From the NCBI RefSeq assembly GCF_036116635.1, contig NZ_CP107995.1, positions 6,944,001 through 7,008,000 on the forward strand: a stretch of DNA of 64,000 nucleotides, given 5' to 3'. Under the pieces are notes generated by a model that had not been told where the DNA came from, did no database searches, and saw nothing but the letters and a program-made list of their open reading frames with translations. Within the stretch, counting starts at the first letter, position 1; each line of letters starts with the position of its first letter. Below are positions 1-7,647 of this stretch, one piece after another. Both the position numbers and the translations under genes were made by a program. The DNA is from Amycolatopsis sp. NBC_00345 (GTDB taxonomy: Bacteria; Actinomycetota; Actinomycetes; Mycobacteriales; Pseudonocardiaceae).

Positions 1-521
1 ATCTGCTCCTTGGGGATGTCGAACGCGCAGAGCACGCTGCCGCCGTGCTTCGCGCGGACGGCGGACATGCGGTCCAGCACCCCGACGGGCAGCACCAGGT
101 CGTCCGGCAGCAGCACGGCGACGGCGGTGTCCTCGTCCGTCAGGTTCGCCTCGGCCTGCGCGACGGCGTGGCCGAGCCCCAGCGCCCGCTCCTGGATGGC
201 CACCTCGACGTCGAGCAGCTCCGTGGCCCGGCGGACCTTCTCCAGCAGCTCGGTCTTGCCCTTGTCCTCGAGCGTCTTCTCCAGCTCGGGCTGCGGCTCG
301 AAGTACCTGACCACGGCTTCCTTGCCCGGCGAGGTGACGATCACCAGCCGCTTCGCCCCGGCCGCGGCGGCCTCCGACGCGACGAGCTCGATCCCCGGTG
401 TGTCGACCACGGGCAGCAGCTCTTTCGGCACGGCCTTCGTGGTCGGCAGGAATCGCGTGCCGAGTCCGGCGGCAGGCACGATGGCGGTTCTGAACGTCTG
501 GGTGGATGCGGCGCCCGTCAT
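1..521 (-). CDS. galU: UTP-glucose-1-phosphate uridylyltransferase, 3' end outside window
   Basis: Makes UDP-glucose from UTP and glucose-1-phosphate, the precursor for cell-wall and capsule sugars, in the cytoplasm. The visible 173 residues contain the nucleotidyltransferase signature IVPAAGLGTRFLPTTKAVPK near residues 14-33, followed by KELLPVVDTPGIE and the FEPQPELE stretch typical of bacterial GalU. The full protein is about 300 residues, so the C-terminal part lies beyond position 1. The ATG at 521 is preceded by a TAGGCT hexamer (535-530) 8 nt upstream and no Shine-Dalgarno, so the mRNA is probably leaderless. It is divergent from the 5-formyl-THF cyclo-ligase gene, as galU (Rv0993) is from Rv0992c in mycobacteria. 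Confidence 0.95.
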   Translation of the reverse strand, partial: MTGAASTQTFRTAIVPAAGLGTRFLPTTKAVPKELLPVVDTPGIELVASEAAAAGAKRLVIVTSPGKEAVVRYFEPQPELEKTLEDKGKTELLEKVRRATELLDVEVAIQERALGLGHAVAQAEANLTDEDTAVAVLLPDDLVLPVGVLDRMSAVRAKHGGSVLCAFDIPKEQ

Positions 522-529
522 GGGCGCAA

Positions 530-545
530 AGCCTAACCTGGTCGC
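530..545. promoter_or_regulatory. overlapping divergent leaderless promoters of galU and the cyclo-ligase gene
   Basis: Only 24 bp separate the two divergent ATGs (521 and 546). On the + strand TAACCT (534-539) ends 6 nt before ATG 546. On the - strand TAGGCT (535-530) ends 8 nt before ATG 521. Both fit the TANNNT -10 hexamer of actinobacterial promoters and leave no room for a ribosome binding site. The two hexamers share two base pairs. Confidence 0.6.
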
Positions 546-1172
546 ATGCGGGCGCCGGGCAATGAGCACCTGAGCAAGGCGGAGTGGCGTACGCGGATTC
601 TCCGGGCGCGCGCCTCACTGAGCCATTCGGAGCACGCCGAGGAGGCAGCCGCGCTAGCCTCTGCAGCCGTGTCGGTGGCTACACCGACCGTCTGCGCGTA
701 CCTGCCCTTCGGCACGGAACCTGGCACCGTCTCGCTGCTGGACGCCCTGGTCAAGGCTGGTTCCCGGGTGCTGCTGCCGGTGATCCCCGATGTCCCCGGC
801 CCGCTCGATTGGGCGGTTTACACCAGTGCCGACGAGCTGGTCCCGGGGCGGCTTCGCGGCGTTCGCGAACCCTCCGGAGCCCGGCTCGGCGTCGAGGCGG
901 TGGGAGCGGCGGAAGTCACCCTCGTGCCCGCGCTCGGCGTGGACCGCCGGGGTATCCGCCTGGGCCGCGGCGCCGGCTACTACGACCGTTCGCTGGTCTT
1001 CGCGGCCCCGGGCGCGTCGTTGCTGGCCGTCGTCCGCGCCGCCGAGCTGGTGGAACACCTCCCGGGCCAGCCGCACGACGTGCCGATGCACGGGGCGCTG
1101 ACGCCCGCGGGTGTGGTCCGCCTGCCCCGGTGTGAGGCGCCGGACAGCGTCGAGCGGGATCCGGGCCTCTAA
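546..1172 (+). CDS. 5-formyltetrahydrofolate cyclo-ligase
   Basis: ATP-dependent conversion of 5-formyl-THF to 5,10-methenyl-THF in one-carbon metabolism (YgfA/MTHFS family). The 208-residue length is usual. The N-terminal SKAEWRTRIL matches the basic start of the family, YLPFGTEPGT (about 52-61) lies in the substrate region, and the hallmark GRGAGYYDR (140-148) is the phosphate/ATP-binding loop. The gene pairs with galU and the downstream zinc-ribbon gene, the same order as Rv0993-Rv0992c-Rv0991c. No Shine-Dalgarno precedes ATG 546, consistent with a leaderless transcript. Confidence 0.93.
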   Translation: MRAPGNEHLSKAEWRTRILRARASLSHSEHAEEAAALASAAVSVATPTVCAYLPFGTEPGTVSLLDALVKAGSRVLLPVIPDVPGPLDWAVYTSADELVPGRLRGVREPSGARLGVEAVGAAEVTLVPALGVDRRGIRLGRGAGYYDRSLVFAAPGASLLAVVRAAELVEHLPGQPHDVPMHGALTPAGVVRLPRCEAPDSVERDPGL

Positions 1173-1394
1173 AATGGAGGGCGGGAAGCCTCACGGCGAC
1201 CCGCGGCGTTACCTTCGTCACGTCCTCGAAGCGCCGCCCGGGACATCCGGGCGCGGAACAGGCACGGAGCACCACCCCCGCGCGAACGGTCCACACGATG
1301 CACCGATACCACGTTTGACCAGCGCGGGAATACGCCGGTACCGTCTATTGCTAGCACTCTCGTCGGACGAGTGCCAGCGCATGGAGGAGCACCA

Positions 1395-1754
1395 GTGCCC
1401 ACGTATCAGTACGCCTGCAAGGAATGCGACCACCGGTTCGAAGCGGTGCAGTCCTTTTCCGACGCGAGCCTGACGGTCTGCCCCCAGTGCTCCGGTCCGC
1501 TGCGCAAGGTCTTCAGCTCGGTGGGTGTCGTCTTCAAGGGCAGCGGCTTCTACCGCACCGACTCCCGTGAAGCGGCCAAGTCGAGCACCTCCGCCACGCC
1601 GGCGAAGAGCGAGGGCAAGTCGGAGACCAAGTCCGAGTCGAAGTCTGAATCGAAGTCCGAGTCGAAGTCGGCTTCCAAGTCGTCCTCGGACAGCGGCAGC
1701 TCCTCCTCATCGTCCTCCTCGGGTACGACAAAAACGGCCGCCGCCGCGTCCTGA
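1395..1754 (+). CDS. ruc: Ruc-like FmdB-family zinc-ribbon protein (redox-regulated chaperone)
   Basis: Small 119-residue protein with an FmdB-type zinc ribbon, CKEC (8-11) and CPQC (29-32), then a conserved VGVVFKGSGFYRTDSR segment and a disordered tail of KSES repeats and a poly-serine run. The N-terminal half closely resembles mycobacterial Rv0991c (Ruc), an unfolded-protein chaperone switched by oxidation of its zinc-binding cysteines, and the gene sits in the same place beside the cyclo-ligase and galU. The GTG at 1395 is chosen because GGAGGAG lies 5 nt upstream and the product begins VPTYQY, the family start; an in-frame ATG at 1371 upstream has less support. Chaperone function is inferred from homology and synteny. 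Confidence 0.85.
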   Translation: MPTYQYACKECDHRFEAVQSFSDASLTVCPQCSGPLRKVFSSVGVVFKGSGFYRTDSREAAKSSTSATPAKSEGKSETKSESKSESKSESKSASKSSSDSGSSSSSSSSGTTKTAAAAS

Positions 1755-1762
1755 CCCCCGGT

Positions 1763-1789
1763 TTGTCCACACAGGGGTAGTTGTCCACA
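1763..1789 (+). promoter_or_regulatory. two consensus DnaA boxes
   Basis: TTGTCCACA occurs exactly at 1763-1771 and again at 1781-1789, in the same orientation with an 18-bp period. This is the actinobacterial DnaA-box consensus. They lie in the gap between ruc and the SAF-domain gene. Function (DnaA regulation or titration) is inference. Confidence 0.5.
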
Positions 1790-1886
1790 GCCGGCGGATC
1801 CGCCCCTTACGACAGCCCACCCCACGTCCCTAACGTCGGTTTCGTGCGGCACCGCGCCGCACGAAGGAACCGACGAGGGGACGACC

Positions 1887-2540
1887 GTGGACACCTTGCT
1901 CAGCCGCCTTCCCGCGCTGCCCGATCTGAGCCGGCTGCGCGGCCGCCGGGCCCGGCTCGTACGCCGCTGGCTCGCCGCGGCCCTGCTGCTGGCCGGCTTG
2001 CTCGTCTTGCTCCACCCCGCCTCCGCTCGTGGTGCGCCCGGCACCGCCACGGTCGTCTCCGCCCGCGATCTGCCCGCGGGCTCCACCTTGCACGCCGGCG
2101 ACCTCCGGCTCGCCGACCTACCCGACCTGATCCGGCCCACGGGAGCGCTCGGCAGCATCGACGCGGCCGTCGGCAGGCTGCTGTCCGGCGCCGCGCGGGC
2201 CGGGGAACCCCTCACCGACGCGCGTGTCCTCGGCATCCCCGGCACGGGTGAGTCCGGCCGGGCGTCGGTGCCCGTCCGGCTCGCCGACGCCGGCGTCGCG
2301 GGCCTGCTCAGGCCCGGCCAGCACGTCGACGTCGTGGCCGCCCCGGACGCCCTGCATCCGGCATCCGTGCTGGCCGAGGACGTCACGGTGGTCACCGTCA
2401 GCCGCCCGGAAGCCGGACCGGGCCGGGTGCTGGGGCCGTCCGATCAGGGCCCGCTGGTGCTTCTCTCACTACCGGTGAGCGTGGCGACACAGGTGGCTGC
2501 CACTTCGCTGGAACGACCCGTTACGGTTACTCTCCGCTAA
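1887..2540 (+). CDS. SAF-domain protein, membrane anchored (CpaB/RcpC-like)
   Basis: A 217-residue protein with a basic N-terminus, one hydrophobic segment (about 29-43), then an SAF domain starting at TVVSARDLPAGSTLHAGDL. A second half, with the VPVRLADAGVAGLLRPGQHVD and VLLSLPVSVATQVAAT stretches, resembles the C-terminal part of the Flp-pilus protein RcpC/CpaB. Actinobacteria carry such proteins without adjacent pilus genes, and none are seen here, so its role is unknown. The GTG start at 1887 has GAGGGGA about 6 nt upstream. It lies between ruc and mscL. Confidence 0.75.
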   Translation: MDTLLSRLPALPDLSRLRGRRARLVRRWLAAALLLAGLLVLLHPASARGAPGTATVVSARDLPAGSTLHAGDLRLADLPDLIRPTGALGSIDAAVGRLLSGAARAGEPLTDARVLGIPGTGESGRASVPVRLADAGVAGLLRPGQHVDVVAAPDALHPASVLAEDVTVVTVSRPEAGPGRVLGPSDQGPLVLLSLPVSVATQVAATSLERPVTVTLR

Positions 2541-2618
2541 CCCGTTCCGGTTCCAGCGGGCGACGCCGTCCCCACCGAAGTGAGCGGCCGGACCCCGCCC
2601 CAGTTTTGAGGAGTGGCA

Positions 2619-3032
2619 GTGCTGAAAGGCTTCAAGGACTTCCTGATGCGCGGAAACGTCGTGGACCTCGCGGTCGCGGTGGTCATCGGCGCCGCGTTCA
2701 CCTCGATCGTCACGGCGTTCACCACCGGCCTGATCAAACCGCTGATCAACGCCATCGGCGGCAGCAACGCCGCGGATGGTCTCGGTTTCCGCGTCCTGAC
2801 CGCGAACGACAAGACGTTCATGGACTTCGGCAGCGTGATCAACGCGGCGATCAACTTCGTGATCGTGGCGGCGGTCGTCTACTTCCTGATCGTGCTGCCG
2901 GTCAAGCACCTGCAGGAGCGGCGCAAGCGCGGCCAGGAGCCGGGCCCGGCCGAGCCGACCGATGTGGAGCTGCTGATCGAGATCCGCGACCTGCTGCGGG
3001 CGCAGTCCGCCACCGGCAAGAACGGCGACTGA
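2619..3032 (+). CDS. mscL: large-conductance mechanosensitive channel MscL
   Basis: Homopentameric inner-membrane channel that opens under high membrane tension to release osmolytes. The 137-residue product starts LKGFKDFLMRGNVVDLAVAV, nearly the mycobacterial MscL start, with TM1 at about 12-38 (GAAFTSIV), a periplasmic loop, TM2 at about 72-95 (INFVIVAAVVYFLIV) and a cytoplasmic helix EIRDLLRAQ at the end. The GTG at 2619 is chosen over the GTG at 2613 because GAGGAG (2608-2613) then lies 5 nt upstream and the protein matches the family start. Synteny with Rv0985c supports the call. Confidence 0.96.
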   Translation: MLKGFKDFLMRGNVVDLAVAVVIGAAFTSIVTAFTTGLIKPLINAIGGSNAADGLGFRVLTANDKTFMDFGSVINAAINFVIVAAVVYFLIVLPVKHLQERRKRGQEPGPAEPTDVELLIEIRDLLRAQSATGKNGD

Positions 3033-3035
3033 GTG

Positions 3036-3206
3036 TCACCGGTCGTGATGCGGCGGCCGGTTCTCGAGGTACCAGGAGTCCGGGGTGACCCGGTCCTGGC
3101 CACCTTCGTCCCGCTCGTCGGAGGTCGTCTCGGGCAGCACGTCGCCGAAGATCTCGTCGACCCGGCGGCGTGCGGCCTGGGCGTCCCGTCGTTCGTCGTG
3201 CGGCAT
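3036..3206 (-). CDS. small conserved hypothetical protein
   Basis: A hydrophilic 56-residue protein beginning MPHDERRDAQAARRRVDEIF and ending in SWYLENRPPHH, convergent with mscL. Its composition and the FGDVLPETTSDERDE segment look like a real coding sequence, and I recall similar short proteins beside mscL/moaB in other actinobacteria (not checked). A longer form from TTG at 3236 is possible. No function can be assigned. Confidence 0.6.
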   Translation of the reverse strand: MPHDERRDAQAARRRVDEIFGDVLPETTSDERDEGGQDRVTPDSWYLENRPPHHDR

Positions 3207-3254
3207 GGGTCCATCGTCCCACCCGCTGTTTGACAACTGCAGAGAGATACGGCC

Positions 3255-3755
3255 CTAGACCTCTTCGAGGCCGGAGAGCTCGTCGATCACGTGCGGCACG
3301 AGCGAGGAGAGCGTGGCCATGCCGTCGCGCACCGCGGCGCGCGAGCCGGCCAGGTTGACCACGAGCGTGCTGCCGGACACGCCGGCGAGGCCGCGGGAGA
3401 TCCCGGCGTCGACCGCGCCCGCGGCGAGGCCGGACGCGCGCAGCGCCTCGCCGATGCCCGGGATCGGCCGGTCGAGCACGCCGGCGGTGGCGTCGGGTGT
3501 GCGGTCGCGCGGCGACACGCCGGTGCCACCGACAGTGATCACCAGGTCGGCACCGCCGATCACGGCCGTGTTGAGCGCGTTGCGGATGCCGGCGGTCTCG
3601 GCCTCGACCACCACCACGCCGTCGACGATGAAGCCGGCCTCTTCAAGCAGCTCCGTGACGAGCGGTCCGGTGTTGTCCTCGTGCTCCCCGTGGGCGACCC
3701 GGTCGTCCACGATCACCACGAGGGCCCGGCCCAGCCGTTGTGCGCTCCGTTCCAT
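3255..3755 (-). CDS. moaB2: MoaB/Mog-family molybdenum cofactor biosynthesis protein
   Basis: A 166-residue MoCF-binding-domain protein that binds or adenylylates molybdopterin during molybdenum cofactor synthesis. Visible family features are the first strand ALVVIVDDRV, ADLVITVGGTGVSPRDRTPDA with the GGTG pterin-binding loop, and the GISRGLAGVSGSTLVVNLAGS stretch. It corresponds in sequence and position to mycobacterial Rv0984 (moaB2) next to mscL. A molybdopterin-dependent oxidoreductase is encoded at 11.2-12.7 kb. The ATG at 3755 follows TACGGT by 6 nt, suggesting a leaderless transcript. Confidence 0.88.
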   Translation of the reverse strand: MERSAQRLGRALVVIVDDRVAHGEHEDNTGPLVTELLEEAGFIVDGVVVVEAETAGIRNALNTAVIGGADLVITVGGTGVSPRDRTPDATAGVLDRPIPGIGEALRASGLAAGAVDAGISRGLAGVSGSTLVVNLAGSRAAVRDGMATLSSLVPHVIDELSGLEEV

Positions 3756-3767
3756 GCCGACACCGTA
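3756..3767 (-). promoter_or_regulatory. leaderless -10 element of the moaB2 gene
   Basis: TACGGT (3767-3762, - strand) fits TANNNT and ends 6 nt before ATG 3755, so transcription should start at or next to the initiation codon. No Shine-Dalgarno is present. Confidence 0.5.
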
Positions 3768-3866
3768 TCCGGTGAAGGCCCCTCTCCGCCGCCGCGGGGC
3801 CTGGTGATTTCTGACGATTCGGTGACGTGGTCCGGTTCGGCCGCGCGGGGGCCCGGCCCACCGCCC

Positions 3867-3879
3867 TACCGTCGGATAA
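3867..3879 (+). promoter_or_regulatory. leaderless -10 element of the epimerase gene
   Basis: TACCGT (3867-3872) lies 7 nt before ATG 3880 and no ribosome binding site is visible, the arrangement expected for a leaderless mRNA. Confidence 0.5.
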
Positions 3880-4941
3880 ATGCGCGTACTGATCACCGGC
3901 GGGGCCGGGTTCATCGGCTCCCACATCGCCGACCGGCTGGCCGATTCGGGCGACGAGGTCGTGGTGCTGGACAGCCTGCTGCCCACCGCCCACGGCTCCA
4001 CGGTGCCGCCCGCCTACACCGGGCGGCACCGGTTCCTGCGTGGTGACGTCACCGATCCGGAATTGGTCGCCGAGCTCCTCGACGGCGTCGACGCGGTCTG
4101 CCACCAGGCCGCGGTGGTCGGGCACGGCATCGACCCGTCCGACGCGCCGTCCTACGCGCTGAACAACGACTACGGCACGGCGGTGCTGCTGGCCGGCATG
4201 CACGCGGCCGGGGTGCGCAAGCTCGTGCTGGCGTCGTCGATGGTGGTCTACGGCGAGGGCCGGTACGAGTGCCCGGCGCACGGGATCGTGCCTCCCTCTC
4301 CTCGCCGTCAGTCCGATGTGGACGTCGGCCGGTTCGAGCCGGCGTGCGGGGAGTGCGGCGCGGAACTCGGCTGGCGGCTCGTGCCGGAAGACGCGCCGCT
4401 GATGCCCAGGAGTACTTACGCGGCAACAAAACTGGCGCAGGAGCACCTCGCGGGCGCGTGGGCGCGTCAGACCGGCGGCACGGTCTGGGCGATGCGCTAC
4501 CACAACGTCTACGGCCCGCGGATGCCGCAGAACACGCCGTACGCCGGGGTGGCTTCGCTGTTCCGCTCGTCGCTGGTCCGTGGCGAGGCGCCGACCGTGC
4601 TCGAGGATGGCAAGCAGCAGCGGGATTTCGTCCACGTCCACGACGTCGCCCGGGCGAATGTCCTCGCGCTGCACGCCGAAGGCGCGGCAGGCGAGATCAC
4701 GCCGCTGAACGTCTGTTCCGGACAGCCGCACACCGTCGGCGAGCTGGCGGCGGAGCTGGCCCGCGCGTGCGACGGCCCGGCGCCGCGGATCGCCGGCGGC
4801 GCGCGGCCGGCGGACGTCCGGCACGTGGTCGCCGACCCGGCCCGGGCGCGCGAGCTACTGGGGTTCACGGCCGAAACCTCGTTCGAGGAAGGCATAACCT
4901 CCTTCGCGACCGCGGAGCTGCGCGCGCCCGTCGGCGGTTGA
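3880..4941 (+). CDS. NAD-dependent nucleotide-sugar epimerase (extended SDR, zinc-ribbon insert)
   Basis: A 353-residue extended short-chain dehydrogenase. It has the Rossmann motif GGAGFIG (7-13), the SSMVVYGEGR active-site Ser region (about 119) and the catalytic YAATK (Y180, K184), followed by MRYHNVYGPRMPQNTPYAG. Between the SSMVVYG motif and the YxxxK lies an insert with Cys131, Cys156, Cys159 and nearby His, resembling the zinc-binding insert of dTDP-L-rhamnose 4-epimerase-type enzymes. It probably epimerises a nucleotide sugar for surface glycans; the substrate is inferred. It stands alone between moaB2 and an MBL hydrolase, with a leaderless-type promoter. Confidence 0.88.
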   Translation: MRVLITGGAGFIGSHIADRLADSGDEVVVLDSLLPTAHGSTVPPAYTGRHRFLRGDVTDPELVAELLDGVDAVCHQAAVVGHGIDPSDAPSYALNNDYGTAVLLAGMHAAGVRKLVLASSMVVYGEGRYECPAHGIVPPSPRRQSDVDVGRFEPACGECGAELGWRLVPEDAPLMPRSTYAATKLAQEHLAGAWARQTGGTVWAMRYHNVYGPRMPQNTPYAGVASLFRSSLVRGEAPTVLEDGKQQRDFVHVHDVARANVLALHAEGAAGEITPLNVCSGQPHTVGELAAELARACDGPAPRIAGGARPADVRHVVADPARARELLGFTAETSFEEGITSFATAELRAPVGG

Positions 4942-4995
4942 GACGAAGGTCACTTCCCGGAATCAAACCGGGCCGCGCAGGTCTTGGTGCAGGGC

Positions 4996-5832
4996 ATGCG
5001 GTCCATCGAGATGGGGAACATCGAGATCCATGCGCTGGCCGACGGCCGGATCCGGCTGCCGACGTCATTCTTTCCGGGACTCGACGTCGAGCGGCATCCC
5101 GAAGTGGTCGCGCCGGACGGCACGGTCCACGTGCCCACGGGCGCGTACCTCGTCCGCGGCGGCGGACGGACGATCCTGGTCGACGCCGGGCTCGGCCCGC
5201 GGGAGATCGGGTTCGCCGAAGGCGAGCAGCCCGACGACGGCACCATGGGCGCGGGCGGCGGGCTGCCGCTGGCCCTCGCCGAGGCCGGAGTCAGACCCGC
5301 GGACATCGACACGCTGCTGCTGACCCATCTGCACTCCGACCACGTCGGCTGGGTGGCGCCACACGGTGTGCCGTACTTCCCGAACGCCGAAGTGCTCTAC
5401 GGCGAGGCCGACTGGGCGGAGCTGGTCGAGACGGCGGGACGGCACGACTGGGCGCGGATCGGCCTGGAAGCCGTGCGCGCCACCGGACAGCTGCGCCCCC
5501 TGCACGGCGACGTGGAGATCGCGCCGGGTATCACCGCTCGCCACGCGCCCGGGCACACGCCGGGCCACTACGTGCTGGACATCGTCTCCGAGGGGCGACG
5601 CGCGGTGCTGCTGGGCGACGTCCTGCACACGCCGGCCCAGCTGGCCGACTCCGGCATCCGCTGCGGCTCCGACGCCGACCCGTCACTCGCACACCTCACC
5701 CGCCAGCGGTGGCTGCGTGAGGTCGAGGGCACCGACACGGTCATCGCGCCCGCGCACTTCCCGGGAATGCAGTTCTTCCGGGTGGGCGCCGGCCGGGTGG
5801 CCGAGCCGGTGACGGCGGTCTCCGCCGGCTGA
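4996..5832 (+). CDS. MBL-fold metallo-hydrolase
   Basis: A 278-residue metallo-beta-lactamase-fold protein. The metal-binding motif THLHSDHVGW lies at about residues 110-119, with later ligands in HAPGHTPGHYV and VLLGDVLH and a final APAHFPGMQ His. The layout (ALADGRIRLP start, GAYLVRGGGRTILVDAGLG) resembles the broad family holding quorum-quenching lactonases and other hydrolases; the substrate cannot be told. Start sites are ambiguous: ATG 4996 is used, ATG 5011 or TTG 4984 are possible, and none has a strong Shine-Dalgarno. Confidence 0.8.
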   Translation: MRSIEMGNIEIHALADGRIRLPTSFFPGLDVERHPEVVAPDGTVHVPTGAYLVRGGGRTILVDAGLGPREIGFAEGEQPDDGTMGAGGGLPLALAEAGVRPADIDTLLLTHLHSDHVGWVAPHGVPYFPNAEVLYGEADWAELVETAGRHDWARIGLEAVRATGQLRPLHGDVEIAPGITARHAPGHTPGHYVLDIVSEGRRAVLLGDVLHTPAQLADSGIRCGSDADPSLAHLTRQRWLREVEGTDTVIAPAHFPGMQFFRVGAGRVAEPVTAVSAG

Positions 5833-5881
5833 GGACTCCTCGTCGGCGGCCGGGTCGGGGGGCCGCCGGCGAGCCGTCCTC
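5831..5881. terminator. bidirectional hairpin between convergent genes
   Basis: Nested inverted repeat: outer GAGGAC (5831-5836) with GTCCTC (5876-5881) and inner CGGCGGCC (5844-5851) with GGCCGCCG (5861-5868). It sits exactly between the converging MBL hydrolase and histidine kinase genes. There is no T-run. Confidence 0.5.
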
Positions 5882-5892
5882 TGTGGACGGAT

Positions 5893-6942
5893 TCAGGACA
5901 CGGCCAGTGGCAGCCGTACCTCGAAACGGCAGCCGGGGCCGTGGTTGTGCACCCCGATCTGGCCGCGGTGGGCCTCCACGAGACCCTTCGCGATCGCCAG
6001 CCCGAGCCCGCCACCGGTGGTAGTGCCGCTGCGTTCGGGAGTGCGGGCCTGGGTGCCGCGGAAGGCGACGTCGAAGACCCGGCCGATCTCGTCGTCCGGG
6101 ATGCCGCCGCAGGAGTCGTCCACGGCGAGCAGGGCCTGGTCTCCGTCGATGTCGATCTGGACGGCGACCGTGCCGTCGGGCGGGGTGTGGCGGATGGCGT
6201 TGGAGACGAGGTTGCGCACGATCCGCGCGAGTTCCGGGTCGCTGCCGGACACCACGGGCCAGGCCTCGCCGTTCTCCAGCACCCGCACGCGCTTGCGCTC
6301 GGCCACCGGCGATTGCGCGGCGACGGCGTCGCTCACCACGTCCCGCAACGGCACGGCCGACATGGTCAGCTGCAACGCGCCCGCAGTGATGCGGGACAAC
6401 TCGAACAGGTCGCCGACCATGCCCGAGAGCCGGGTGGTCTCGCCGCCGATGCGTTGCGCGTAGTCCGCGATCTCGCTGCGCTCGTAGACCACGCCGTCGG
6501 CGAGGGCCTCGGCCATGGCCTGGATGCCGGCGAGCGGGCTGCGCAGGTCGTGGCTGATCCACGCGACCAGCTCGCGCCGCGACTGTTCGGCCGCGCGCTC
6601 GCGTTCGCGAGCCTCACGCTCCCAGACGCTGTGGCGGGCGATGGCCCGGCCGAGCACGATCGCGGCGGGCACCGCGACCAGTGCGACCAGCAGGCAGACG
6701 ACCAGCATCGTGGTCAGGGCCGGGGTGAACATGAATCCGCTGATGCCGAGCACCCCGGCGAGCGTGGTGACCACCGGGACCAGCACGAGCACCGTCATGG
6801 TGCTGGCGAGCGAGCGCCGGCGCAGCAGATAGAGGGCCAGTCCGCCGAGCGCCGCGACGGGCAGCGCGAACAGCAGCGCGAGCGGGAGGATGTTGAGGAC
6901 GTGCGAGAGCATGTCCTGGAACGACTCACCGGATTCGATCAT
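5893..6942 (-). CDS. sensor histidine kinase
   Basis: A 349-residue membrane kinase of the HisKA type. Hydrophobic segments occupy roughly residues 18-36, 45-65 and 68-92, with almost no extracellular loop, so it may sense membrane signals. The H-box WISHDLRSPLAGI (His near 130) is followed by N-box VRNLVSNAIRHTPPDG, G1 VDDSCGGIP, F-box FDVAFRG and G2 GGGLGLAIAK. Its ATG overlaps the stop of the response regulator gene by one nucleotide (TGATG), so the two are translationally coupled partners. Confidence 0.92.
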   Translation of the reverse strand: MIESGESFQDMLSHVLNILPLALLFALPVAALGGLALYLLRRRSLASTMTVLVLVPVVTTLAGVLGISGFMFTPALTTMLVVCLLVALVAVPAAIVLGRAIARHSVWEREARERERAAEQSRRELVAWISHDLRSPLAGIQAMAEALADGVVYERSEIADYAQRIGGETTRLSGMVGDLFELSRITAGALQLTMSAVPLRDVVSDAVAAQSPVAERKRVRVLENGEAWPVVSGSDPELARIVRNLVSNAIRHTPPDGTVAVQIDIDGDQALLAVDDSCGGIPDDEIGRVFDVAFRGTQARTPERSGTTTGGGLGLAIAKGLVEAHRGQIGVHNHGPGCRFEVRLPLAVS

Positions 6943-7640
6943 CACTGACCTCGGTCGTAGCGGTAGCCGACGCCCCACACGGTCGCGACCCTGGCCGGCT
7001 TGGCCGGGTCGCGTTCGATCTTCTCGCGCAGCCGTCGCACGTGGACAGTCACCGTGGACTGGTCGCCGAAGTCCCAGCCCCACACCTTCTCCAGCAGGTC
7101 GGCGCGGGAGAACGCCACACCGGGGTGGGCGAGGAAAAACGCGAGCAGGTCGAACTCCCGGGTGGTGAGCGGAAGTTCGGCGCCGGCGAGCATCGCCTGG
7201 CGGGCGGTCATCTGCAGGCGCAGGTCGCCGTCCACCAGTTCGGCCGCGGGCGGCGCGGGCCGCGGCATGCGGGCGCGGCGCAGAACCGAGGCGACGCGCA
7301 GCGCGAGTTCCTTGGGGCTGAAGGGTTTCGTGACGTAGTCGTCGGCGCCGAGCTGGAGCCCGGCGATGCGGTTCTCCTCCTCGCCCAGGGCGGTCAGCAT
7401 CACGATCGGCACCTGGCTGACCTGCCGCAGCCGGCGGCACACCTCCAGGCCGTTGATGCCCGGCATCATCACGTCGAGCACCACGAGGTCGGGCTCGCGG
7501 TCGGCGAACAGCGCCAAGCCCGCGGCACCGTCACCGGCCATGTCGACGGTGAAGCCGGCGACCTCGAGATAACGGCGGACGACGTCGCGCACCGTCTCGT
7601 CGTCGTCGACCACGAGAACGCGGCCGGCCTGATCCTCCAT
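6942..7640 (-). CDS. OmpR/PhoB-family response regulator
   Basis: A 232-residue two-domain regulator. The receiver has the acidic pair DDD, phosphoacceptor in VVLDVMMPG, T in MLTALG and K in VTKPFS; the winged helix ends VWGVGYRYDRG. ATG 7640 is preferred over GTG 7646 because GAGG lies 5 nt upstream. That Shine-Dalgarno overlaps the stop of the upstream membrane-protein gene, so the membrane protein, regulator and kinase form one operon. The likely target is its own promoter, where direct repeats lie at 9115-9136 (inference). Confidence 0.92.
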   Translation of the reverse strand: MEDQAGRVLVVDDDETVRDVVRRYLEVAGFTVDMAGDGAAGLALFADREPDLVVLDVMMPGINGLEVCRRLRQVSQVPIVMLTALGEEENRIAGLQLGADDYVTKPFSPKELALRVASVLRRARMPRPAPPAAELVDGDLRLQMTARQAMLAGAELPLTTREFDLLAFFLAHPGVAFSRADLLEKVWGWDFGDQSTVTVHVRRLREKIERDPAKPARVATVWGVGYRYDRGQ

Positions 7641-7647
7641 GCTCACC

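Noticed and set aside
5893..7440. 515-codon frame that would fuse extra residues to the histidine kinase
   Set aside because: The extension is a shadow of the response regulator gene; ATG 6942 overlaps the regulator stop.
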